NCBI GenBank assembly: GCA_016946835.1
Contig: JACVTC010000023.1
Coordinates: 985,001 to 1,036,000, forward strand
Source: Neocallimastix lanati (nom. inval.)
Taxonomy: Eukaryota; Neocallimastigomycota; Neocallimastigomycetes; Neocallimastigales; Neocallimastigaceae
DNA length: 51,000 nt
Direction: 5' to 3'
The first letter of the stretch is position 1; each line of letters starts with the position of its first letter. A program made the position numbers and the translations under genes. The notes beneath the pieces are model-generated. The model ran no database searches. It was not told where the DNA came from and saw nothing but the letters and a program-made list of their open reading frames with translations. Below, in pieces: positions 26,207 to 35,037 of this stretch.

Positions 26207-26360
26207 AATATTTAAAAAAAAATATCATTTCAGTTTAATTAATCAAATAGGATCGTTTTCATTTTTTTAACTTATCTCAAAGTTGTACTGATCTTATATG
26301 AGAGAAATTGAATTTTCAAATGTGATTAATTTTATTCTCCCTATTTTATTTAAAAAAAGT
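26013..26360 (+). pseudogene. Fragment of an unrecognised Dictyostelium-type gene with in-frame stops
   Basis: From ATG 26013 one frame reads MSDNITPIKNLIDKESLVYL, a stop after IDT, GYLPKQRDNII, a second stop, then VDLNNLNVTNYYENAIHS. It continues through a poly-A run into KYHFSLINQIGSFSFF and MREIEFSNVINFILPILF with more stops. The same frame carries protein-like composition for more than 300 bp, which suggests a recently decayed coding sequence. The poly-A run at 26178-26201 may have expanded inside it. No family is recognised. Confidence 0.4.
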
Positions 26361-26862
26361 ATTTTCTAAAAAGAATTTATAAATTATATAGGTATATTAT
26401 ATAAATCATTTCATATTATTTATTTTTATTTTGTTTTAATAAATTTAAATTAAAATTTTTAAAATATTTTAATAAATAGGACGTAATACACAATAATTTT
26501 TAAAGTTTGTTTAAATAGCTTAATTAAAAAAAAAAAAAAATTAAAAAGTTAATAAAAATACATTTGAAATTTATTTGTTTCTTTATGTATTTATTCATTT
26601 ATTAATCTTTATTCTAAATTTAATAATATAAGACTATTTATTTTTTAAGAGTTAATCTATTTTATTTTAATTGTATGTATAAATGTATACATATATATTT
26701 TTTATTTTATTTTATTGTATTTATTTATTTTTTATTATATTTATTTTTAATCTATTAAATAATTTATTATATATATTTATTTATATTTTAATAATTAATT
26801 TTTTTTTATTTAAAGATAGTATATGTGCACACTTTGGAAGATCTTAATATTAAAATTATTTA

Positions 26863-27193
26863 TTGAATTACCTAAAATGCATCAGACACTCATTGGATTC
26901 TTTGTTATATCGTATCGGAGTCAGTCCACTCGAACCTAACCTCTCTCTTCTCATGGCTAAATATGAAAGACATTCCTTGTACACTGCTTTATATGACGGG
27001 CTTCTTTTCAATGATCTTTTGAGCCATCATCAAGGGAGAAACAACTATACTAATCCTCTCTCAACAAATTAAAGTGTTTACTAGCAATTATATTATCTGG
27101 CCACAAGAATATTTACCATGGCGAGCGAATACCAACTTCATTTATAAGGAAAAACACTCCTGGGAGGATGAAAAGTGCCAGTTTCATGGTTAA
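26863..27193. pseudogene. Higher-GC coding relic, strand uncertain
   Basis: This 330-bp patch is clearly GC-richer than its flanks. On the plus strand a 69-codon frame (26863-27072) is followed, one frameshift later, by a frame containing NYIIWPQEYLPWRANTNFIY that stops at 27191. On the minus strand, from near 27190, MKLALFILPGVFFLINEVGI leads through two stops to a second piece, KRSPSYKAVYKECLSYLAMR and RRERLGSSGLTPIRYNKESN, which stops near 26873. The LGSSGLTPIRY tail faintly recalls the end of integrase-type DDE domains, so a DNA-transposon relic is possible. No family assignment is secure. Confidence 0.35.
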
Positions 27194-28092
27194 ACCATTT
27201 TTATTTTTCTTAATTTTAATTTTATTTATTTATTAGTTCATTTTTTTTTTCTTATATAAATATTTCTAATTGAATTATTAAATCATAACAATTACAAAAA
27301 AAAAAAAAAAGAAAAAAAAATCAATAATAAAGTTTGTAAAGCTTTTTCATTTTTATTGTTATTATTATTTTATCCAATTAAATGAACATATAAGGAATTT
27401 CAAGTTCCCTAACTTTAGTATTATTAAAAAAAAAAAAAAAAAAAAAAATTTTTTTTTTTTATGTTTTTTTTTTTTAATATTTTTTGTTTAGATATATATA
27501 TATATTAACTAAATTTTACTTGATTTGAATAAAAAATGAAAGTAATTATCAAAATAAATATATATATATATCAAAGAAATTTTTTTTTTTATTTTGTAAA
27601 TAAATTAATAATTATTTTTATTTTCTGGAATTGAAATAGGAATATATAATATTAGTTCTTTATTCTTTCCAAATATGAAAGTACAAAATTTGAATCAGAC
27701 TTTTATTTGAAAAATTTAAAGATTTTTTATCATCAAATTTATTATCTAATATACAATTAATTTATTAATTTAAAAAATATATATATAATTCACTATAGAT
27801 TTTCAATGGATTTTTAGAAAGTTTAGATGTAAATTTAAATTTGATTTTGTCAACATTTTGAAAAAAATTTTTTTTTGAAGAAAAGAATAATTATGCCTCT
27901 CTTAATTATTGCTTTTGTTATTTTAAGTTAAATAACAAATAAATAATTAAAAAATATATTGATTTATTAAATATTTATATAGTGATTTATTAGAAATAGT
28001 AAAAATAAATTTATTATTGTTTTAATATTAAAAATTCTCATACACGTGCATACTTATAATTTTAAATAATAATAAAAAATAATAACACAAAC

Positions 28093-28126
<34 letters not shown>

Positions 28127-28294
28127 GTTAATACTTTAAATGTATATTACATTTAAAGTATAAACTTATTATTAATATTAATATACATTATATACATTAA
28201 AGAATATATTTAACAATTAGTAATAATAATAACAAAAATTAATTATAATATTGTGAGCTACAATTATTTATATATATATATATATATAATTATG

Positions 28295-28360
<66 letters not shown>

Positions 28361-28715
28361 AAGTATTATATTAAGAAAAGAGAAAAAATTTTGGATGAAA
28401 AGTTAACTTGAAATAATTATTACAGCGATAAATATATAAAAGAATGTTAAGTTTTTTATTATTATTATTTATTTTTTTTATTGTTATTTATTTTTTATAA
28501 ATTTAATTATTTACTATTATTATTATTAATATTATTATTGTAATTATTATTTATTATTGTTATTATTGTTATTATTGTTATTATTGTTATTATTGTTATT
28601 ATTGTTATTATTATTATTATTATTTATTATTATTTATTATTATATTTATTATTATTATTATTTATTATTATTATTATTATTATTTATTATTATTATTAAT
28701 GTTGTTGTTATCTTT
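27194..28715. other. AT-rich intergenic region with homopolymers and TTA/TTG repeats
   Basis: No supported gene. Notable are a run of about 58 T at 28298-28355, an AAT run (28097-28125), an imperfect palindrome around ACTTTAAATGTATATTACATTTAAAGT at about 28132-28160, and TTATTATTG repeats (about 28550-28620). Confidence 0.6.
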
Positions 28716-28717
28716 GC

Positions 28718-28813
28718 TTAATTTTCTTCAGTACTTTTAATGAAGTCATGGTTAACCGTTTCTGGTTTGGTAGTTAAATTTGACCTCTTTTTTATAAATA
28801 CTGAAAATATATT
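28718..28813 (-). pseudogene. Possible C-terminal exon or coding remnant
   Basis: On the minus strand a short frame reads VFIKKRSNLTTKPETVNH and DFIKSTEEN, then TAA at 28718-28720. It is preceded by TTTTCAG, which could be a 3' splice site. Composition is protein-like and less AT-biased than the flanks. I could not find a phase-matched upstream exon, so it may be a remnant. Confidence 0.25.
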
Positions 28814-29251
28814 TTAGGATAAATATTTTAATTTATTGTAGAAATTATAAATTATATTAGAAATTTCTATATGAATACATAGTTTAATGTTTGCTCTAAT
28901 TTTTGAATTTTCCTCACTCTTCCTTTTGTATATATATATACAATATATATATACACTATATTGTATATTAAAACTAACAATAAAAAATATATATTAAATG
29001 CTTAACTTTATGTACTTTTCATAAATATAGTTGATAATGCAACTATTCATGTATTGAAAAATAAAAGATTTCATATATAAATAAAAAGTTTAATAAAATA
29101 TTCCGTCATTATAGATATAGAACAAAAAAGACATATCTATAGTAATAATAATAATAATAGTAATAGTAATAGTAATAGTAATAGTAATAGTAAAGTAATA
29201 GTAAAAAAATTTTATAACAATATATAAATTTATGGAGCTATGAAGGATATT
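28814..29251. other. Flank left of the retrotransposon nest, with AGTAAT microsatellite
   Basis: AT-rich DNA with AT runs near 28932-28965 and about nine imperfect AATAGT/AGTAAT units at 29142-29205. The last bases before 29252 (GATAT) are the candidate target-site copy for element D. Confidence 0.5.
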
Positions 29252-29510
29252 TGTTAGAATACAAAGAAAAATATATTAAATTTATATTAAAATAATTTAT
29301 GTGTATTAAATAAATTAAAAGATATTTTTATAATACAACGAACTCGTTGTTAAGCTAATACAATGAAATATATTATGTAATAATTTCTCGTTATATTTTT
29401 ATTTAGCCACAAATAGTATAAATACAAATGTAATCTCATAAATTTTAAAAATCAAGTAATTACTCATATTAAAATAAATAAACTTTAATCAATAAAATAT
29501 TTTATAAACA
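29252..29510 (+). repeat. Candidate 5' LTR of element D
   Basis: A 259-bp segment starts TGTTAGAATA and ends TTTATAAACA, in the right place before gag and of usual copia LTR length. It contains a 6-bp hairpin, ACAACG-AACT-CGTTGT, near 29335-29355. No second copy is in the window to confirm the borders. Confidence 0.4.
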
Positions 29511-29548
29511 AAAGATTAAGAGTCTCATCCTCTTATACTATCTACGAC

Positions 29549-31286
29549 ATGTCTAACGAAACCAAATTAAGAACTGAAGATATTCTCAATAAGGATAACT
29601 TCGAAAACTGGGAATTCCTTATTAAAAACATTCTCAAATCTTTAAAAATTTTACAGTATGTAAATGAGAATGTAATCGGTAAATTAAATGATAAGCTTAA
29701 GGAGGAAAAGGGAAAACCCAAATCCGACGAAACCGTCAAAGCTATCAAGGACTTGGAAAAGGATATCAAAGAAGCTGAAACTCAAGATGCCTTAGCCGGT
29801 ACCATTATCAGTAAAAATGTAAGTCAAGAAGTTTTGAGCTACATAAGATATCTTACCACCGCCTATGATATTATGGAAAAATTAAAGGTCTTATATGAAA
29901 AAAAGAAAACTGCTGATCTCAACTACTGGTTGAAGAAGTTATATTCTTTAAAAGCCAAAAATCTTTCGGAATGCAAGGATATCATTAATCAAATTAAAGA
30001 AATCTTTGAAGTAATGGATAAGAACAATATCAGACTCGGAACTTGGGAAAAGATCAGGGTTTTATATCTGTCTTATCCAAAAGTTTTAAGAGACCTTATT
30101 CATCCTAGTGGAACAGAAACAGTTGATGACTTCCTCGAAGAGTCAATCAACAAGATTAATTTCCACATTTTCCTGCATAGTGCTATCAATTTCGATAGAA
30201 GCGTCACAGATAAAGGTGACTTCATGGATATTGATAACATTGAGTCAAGCGGTTCAAAAAATAATAAAACCAGACCAAGTCCGGAGCCAAACTATTGTTA
30301 CCTGTGCAAAATGTTTGGACATACTACCGATGAATGTAGATTTAACCTTATTAACAAAAACAGGAACAGATCGACTCAAAAAGGCAAGAAGCAATCAAAC
30401 AAAAAGAAAACTAAAATTAATAAAAGGAAAGGTAAAAATAGCCACCAAAAATCAATTGCAAACGTCGAATATGAAGAACGAAATTCTGATGAAGAACTTT
30501 CCTTAGAAGAACTTAGGACCATGTATGATAAAAATTTAGACAGCTTTGAGCCGTTAGAAGAAAAAAAGAACACTAAAGAAAACTACGAAAATAAATGCAT
30601 TTCTTTAGTATTAAATTCTTCAGAAGATACAACGATTTGGACCTTTGATACTGGTGCTTCAGAACACATTACCAATAACAAAGATATCCTCTCAAACTTT
30701 AGAGAAGAAAAGATCTCTATGCAGTGTGCAAATAATTCAATCTGTGAGTTTGACGGGGTTGGTACCTATGAAGGAAGTATTAATGGTTACAACATAAAAT
30801 TCGAAAATGTCCTCTATTCTAAACAAGTTAACAAGAATCTTCTGAGTGGAATTAAACTTGCGAAGAATGGATTAAAATGTAACATTAAATCCAGGAGAGA
30901 CAAAGTTTTTCTCACTTTAAAAACCACACTTGAAAACAAAAGAACAATTAACATAGGCACATTTAAAGCTAATAAAAACAATACAATTCATATACTTACG
31001 AAGAATAAATCGAATTTAAAGAATTGTATTGACATCGTTTCACCTGAAGAAACAATGGACATAAATGACCAATCTAAAATGCTATGGCATAGAAGACTTG
31101 GACATTTTTATCAAGACAATTTAACTAAATATCTAAAACTCCACAATGTCAAAATTAATGAATGCTTAAATTGTAAAATTGCCAAATTAAATAGGAAACC
31201 CCATAATGGAGACACTCCAAAGGCAAAGCATCCACTAGACGTAATCCATTCTGATGTTATCGGCCCTATTTCAAAATCATACTCAG
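29549..31286 (+). CDS. Element D gag-pol, truncated (Ty1/copia)
   Basis: One frame from ATG 29549 runs 579 codons before reading into LTR A (the stop at 31289-31291 belongs to that LTR). Domain order is gag (about 1-240), a CCHC zinc knuckle CYLCKMFGHTTDEC at 250-263, a Lys-rich linker, the aspartic protease with DTGA at 367-370 in the copia context WTFDTGASEHIT, the GAG-pre-integrase motif WHRRLGH at 513-519, a CLNCKIAK pair, and the first integrase Asp at 569 (VIHSDVIGP). In copia elements integrase precedes reverse transcriptase, so all of the polymerase is missing here. Gag, protease and integrase form one frame without frameshift. The truncation is due to insertion, not decay: the frame has no earlier stops. 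Confidence 0.88.
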
Positions 31287-31847
31287 TATAACAAAATATT
31301 ATAATAAATATAATAACACTCAAAAAAAACAAAAATTATTTTATTTTTTATTTATTTTTTTTCTTTTATTATAATTATTTTATTAATTATATTTATTATA
31401 ATACTATAAGCCGCAAGGGTTGATATAGTATTAATATTAAAAAAAGTTTTATTAAAAAATTAAGTTTTATTAACTAAACAAAATTAAAATAAAAAACACA
31501 AAGAAAAGAATATTTGTTAATAAGAATTTTACTCATATTTATATTTTTTTCAAAAGTTAAAGTTATTAAAAAATAAAAATAAAAGTTTCTAAAAAGTTCT
31601 TAAAAATCGAAAAATTTAGAAAAAATAGAAAACAATAGAATTAAGAATTTAATAGAATAAATTTTAATTAATTAAACACAAGAATTATCAAGAAATTCTA
31701 GTAATTTCTTGAACTATAAAGAATCTTCTAGATATTTTTTAGAATAAAACTATAAAATAATAATAAATGTGAATCGAACCCTAAGTAGTTTGATTCATGG
31801 TATTAGTTACTAACAACTATACCAGAAATAATATTTTTTAAATTTAA
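31287..31847 (-). repeat. 3' LTR of element A, distal 561 bp
   Basis: The plus strand runs from TATAACAAAATATT to TTTTTTAAATTTAA. It matches 45511-46071 in length and, by eye, in sequence. On the minus strand the end is ..TGTTATA, the inverse of the LTR start TATAACA at 39962. The tRNA-like sequence lies at 31771-31831. Element B starts at the next base. Confidence 0.9.
31771..31831 (-). other. tRNA-like Pol III A and B boxes in LTR A (left copy)
   Basis: On the minus strand TGGTATAGTTG (31824-31814) fits the A-box consensus TRGYNNARNNG at every position, and GGTTCGATTC (31780-31771) fits the B-box core GGTTCGANTC. Box starts are 44 nt apart, as in an intron-less tRNA gene. GTTAGTAAC after the A box also resembles a D arm. 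The T stem and acceptor stem do not pair, so this is not a working tRNA. A T4 run lies about 20 nt after the B box. It may be a tRNA-derived relic or a Pol III-factor binding mimic. Position 31831 is where tRNA nucleotide 1 would be. Confidence 0.6.
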
Positions 31848-32343
31848 TGATAAGAATGTACTAAATAATGCATTCTTAATTAAATCTACGATTTATTTCT
31901 AATACATTATGTGTACATTATTATTTTTGTACTTTAATAAATTTTTAAATCCAAAGATCAAAAATTAAATCAAAAATTATATTAAACTTTATATTTTTAT
32001 ATTAAATCTTATATTAATAGTAATATTTTTATATATTTAAAACTTATATTAGCAATATTAATAATAAATCTTATTTTTTTTATATTAATAATGAAAATTT
32101 ATATTAATAATATTTTTATATATTGATAATTAAAAATTTATATATTATATTTTAACTTTTTATTATAAAATTTTATATCGAAATGTTTTATTTTATATTG
32201 AAAAATATTTTATTTTATTAAAAACCTTTATATTAGAATAGTATTTTTATTTTTATTTGAATATTTTAACAGATTGTAATAAAAATTATAGCCAATTAAA
32301 TAAATTCTTATTAGTAATATTTTAGATATTTTTAAATAAATAA

Positions 32344-32400
<57 letters not shown>

Positions 32401-32709
32401 TTTTATTAATATTATAAATGTATTTTATTTATATTGTTATAATTAAATTTTATATAATTAATTATAAAAATCAATTTAAATTTAATAGTTTTTAAAAAAA
32501 AAAAATAAATAAAATGTAATTTAGTGGCAAGAACAACTTTTATGCCTTGAAAAAAAATATAAATAGTTGTAAATTTTGCTACTAATTTTTAAATATCATC
32601 GAATAAAATCAAATAAAATCAAATAAATTTATAAATAAAAATAATAAATAAATAAATAAAATTTGTGTTTCCTTACTTTATTTTTATTTAATTCTCTAAA
32701 ACCTTAACA
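31848..32709 (+). repeat. 5' LTR of element B (862 bp)
   Basis: It starts TGATAAGAATGTAC and ends CCTTAACA. An 8-bp inverted repeat TAAGAATG..CATTCTTA occupies 31851-31878. A run of about 50 A lies at about 32348-32398. The partner is 39018-39878. Confidence 0.93.
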
Positions 32710-32715
32710 TTTATA

Positions 32716-32732
32716 TGGTGGAGATATCGGGG
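32716..32732 (+). promoter_or_regulatory. Candidate tRNA primer-binding site of element B
   Basis: TGGTGGAGATATCGGGG begins 6 nt after the 5' LTR. It starts with the TGG expected to pair with a tRNA CCA end and would pair with a tRNA whose 3' part reads CCCCGATATCTCCACCA. The donor tRNA was not identified. Confidence 0.5.
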
Positions 32733-32928
32733 AATTAAATAGAAATAATAGTAAATAACATAGATTTTTTTTTTTAATTTTTTTTTTTATTTTATATTGA
32801 TAAACAAGTAAGTCGTTAATCCTTTGATTAACCCATGGCGCTTGTTTGATATATATATATAAAAAAAAATTTTTTTTAAATAAGTAAAATTAAGATTCTA
32901 AAAAAACAAATTTTGTAAAATTATAACA

Positions 32929-33157
32929 AGGAGCGGATAGAGCTCATACACAGTGTATTCTCAGATAGCAACAAATTAACTCTATTCATAGTAGGTTATT
33001 GAATAGTAGTTAATTTGGAGATTAATTGGAAAGTAGACGAAGGTATTTGGTTACCGACCCGGTAATAATAGTTCAACCTTCAACGTTTCAACACACGAAG
33101 GTGCGGGTACTTTCCAAGCACTGGCGAATAAGGAGCTTACGTCACCGAAGGCGTAAG
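32929..33157 (+). promoter_or_regulatory. Structured leader of element B, shared with element A
   Basis: Two blocks recur in the leader of A. One is AGGAG..GAT-AGAGCTCATA-ACAG at about 32929-32955. The other is CTGGCGAATAAGGA (33121-33134) followed by a hairpin: stem CTTACG (33136-33141), TCACCGAAGG (33142-33151), stem CGTAAG (33152-33157). The loop can tighten as CC-GAA-GG. Likely an RNA packaging, dimerisation or translation element, by inference from position. Confidence 0.6.
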
Positions 33158-33734
33158 ATTGTTTTTTTTATATAATTTTTTTTACTTTTCTTTGTGCTAG
33201 TTATAAGGCACTTTATTATATAAAGTATCAGACTTTGGCTAACTTCGCCATTTAAATTTTTTTTATTTTTTTTTATTACTGGTACTTTATTTGTTATATA
33301 ATTCCTGTAATAGAATCTTAATTTACTTTGAAAATATTGTGTTTTTAGTTAATTTTTATTAGTTAATAAAAATATTATTGAATACTTTTAAAATTTTTTT
33401 ATTCCGTACATAGATTATCGGATTAAGTTTATCCTACATAGTAATTGGGCTAGTGGGCTCTGAACTGCTATATTTTATATTGAATATAGTAATCGTGGCA
33501 CACGCGTGGCATGACACCATTAGGTAAGCTGCACGTCAGACAGTGTGTACTATCAGATTGTACGACAATAAAGATTATTTTTTTGTATTTAATAATTATA
33601 ATTAATTAATAATTTTATTAGCTATAACAATACAATATTTATCGTTTAAAAAGAAAAATTTTTGAAAGGTGAAAATAATAAATAAAACTTTGCTTCTAAA
33701 TTTATTACTACAAATATACTAAATTACAAAATTC

Positions 33735-33925
33735 AAGTGGTCGATAAAGATTTCGAGCTTGAAAAATATTCTATTAAGTTGTCGATAAAGATTTCGAACT
33801 TAAAATTATTCTATTAAGTTGTCGATAAAGATTTCGAACTTAAAATTATTCTTAAAAAAGTAGTCGAAAAGAACCTCGTGCTTTATAATTTCTACTAAGT
33901 TGTCGATAAGGATTTCGAGCTTATA
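33735..33925 (+). repeat. About 40-bp tandem repeats in the leader of element B, each a hairpin
   Basis: Four clear units and one degenerate unit carry the core GTCGATAAAGATTTCGA, flanked by AAGT(T) and AACTT or GCTT. In each, the flanks and the CGA/TCG pair can form a bulged stem with a TAAAGATT loop. The degenerate unit reads GTCGAAAAGAACCTCG. Confidence 0.7.
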
Positions 33926-34104
33926 CTTACTAAAGAAAGCAAATAAAATTATTATTTTCAAAAATTACTAAGATATATTGTTTTAAAATTTGATTCGATA
34001 TTAAATTACTTGTTAAATTATATTTTTAAAGTTGGACTTTCAAATTTATTCGTATTTAATAACCTCGTTAATTTACAATAAAAAAATTATTAACTAAAAA
34101 CGAA

Positions 34105-35016
34105 ATGTCTACTAAAAGTACTTTAAGTTTTAAAGAATTAAAGAAAGAATTACGAGACATAGTGAAGCTTAGCAAGGACAATTTAGATATAAAGTCCTGG
34201 GCTACTGAATTAAAACTTTGGATCAAGATACAAGGTATCACAGATCCGGAAACAATATTTAATGCTTGTTTACTTACCAGCTCTGGTGAAGTACAACGCG
34301 TTATTGAAGATTTGGGAGAAGATAGTGATGATGAAAGTGATGATTCATCAGATGAAGAAGAAGATGATGATGAAGAAGAAAATGTTGATGATGATATTAA
34401 ATTTCCTTCCCTTGAAAAAATTATTTCAAGTCTTGAAAATTTTTACGGTATTAAAGAAGACCAAAATTTACTTCTTAAAGAACTTCGTGCAATGCGAATT
34501 AAAAGAAACGAAAAGATTAAAGACTTTAATGTAAGATATAGAACTTTGTACACTAAACTTGATAAAAAGAGAAGAAAGCGCATTGGTGTACTAGATTATA
34601 TTGATTCTATTCAAAATAATTATGAAGCCTGGAAGAAATTATCCCTTAAAGATGATATAAGTATGGATAAAGCTTTCAAAATTGCCGAGAAAGTAGATAG
34701 ACTTTCTGTAAGGAACAATAATATTAATACCTATAATGTTAATAATTCCCAGCATAATCAAAATAATCAAAACAGTACTACTTCAAGACTTTATCCTAAA
34801 AGAAGAAACGAAACTTTCCAAACAAGTCAAACAAATAATAAACTGAAACCTCAAGATATTATAGAAGAATCAACCCAGAAAATGAGAAATTTATCCGTTA
34901 AAACTTGCTTCTTCTGTAAGGAAGAAGGTCATTACTCATACTATTGCCCTCAATTAAATAAGATTATGGAAAAAAATAAAAAAGAAATATATTCCAAAAA
35001 GTCTTTAAACTTCTAA
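34105..35016 (+). CDS. Element B gag
   Basis: A 303-residue capsid/nucleocapsid protein. An acidic stretch rich in Asp/Glu/Ser lies at about 73-102. A capsid-like retrotransposon gag region follows (about 105-205, including KIKDFNVRYRTLYTKLD). An Asn/Gln-rich linker leads to a zinc knuckle CFFCKEEGHYSYYC (CX2CX4HX4C) at 268-281, which binds genomic RNA. It ends KKSLNF, where the last two codons before the stop form the slippery TTTAAAC. The start is the first ATG after the long structured leader, preceded by ACGAA. Confidence 0.9.
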   Translation: MSTKSTLSFKELKKELRDIVKLSKDNLDIKSWATELKLWIKIQGITDPETIFNACLLTSSGEVQRVIEDLGEDSDDESDDSSDEEEDDDEEENVDDDIKFPSLEKIISSLENFYGIKEDQNLLLKELRAMRIKRNEKIKDFNVRYRTLYTKLDKKRRKRIGVLDYIDSIQNNYEAWKKLSLKDDISMDKAFKIAEKVDRLSVRNNNINTYNVNNSQHNQNNQNSTTSRLYPKRRNETFQTSQTNNKLKPQDIIEESTQKMRNLSVKTCFFCKEEGHYSYYCPQLNKIMEKNKKEIYSKKSLNF

Positions 35017-35037
35017 ATGGGAGCAGAAGCACTCCCA
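35004..35037 (+). promoter_or_regulatory. -1 programmed ribosomal frameshift site, gag to pol
   Basis: The slippery heptamer T-TTA-AAC (35004-35010) is in the gag frame (TTA 35005-35007, AAC 35008-35010). A 7-nt spacer (TTCTAAA, containing the gag stop) is followed by a perfect 6-bp stem TGGGAG (35018-35023) / CTCCCA (35032-35037) with loop CAGAAGCA. The pol frame is -1 relative to gag and open from 34980, so slippage joins them exactly. Confidence 0.85.

Larger units (their letters stand above)
29252..31286 (+). mobile_element. Element D: Ty1/copia-type retrotransposon, 5' part, split by element A
   Basis: The visible part is a candidate 5' LTR, a short leader and gag-pol up to the start of the integrase core. 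The sequence stops being copia-like exactly where LTR A begins (31287). The remaining integrase, reverse transcriptase, RNase H and 3' LTR are not in the window and should lie beyond element C and the rest of LTR A. Confidence 0.75.

Noticed and set aside
26917-26927. B-box-like GGTTCGAGTGG on the minus strand
   Set aside because: No A box lies at the proper distance upstream and no cloverleaf forms; it is part of the GC-richer coding relic.
31771-31831. A functional tRNA gene in LTR A
   Set aside because: A and B boxes are good, but the acceptor and T stems do not pair and only three of four D-stem and three of five anticodon-stem pairs form. I kept it as tRNA-like only.
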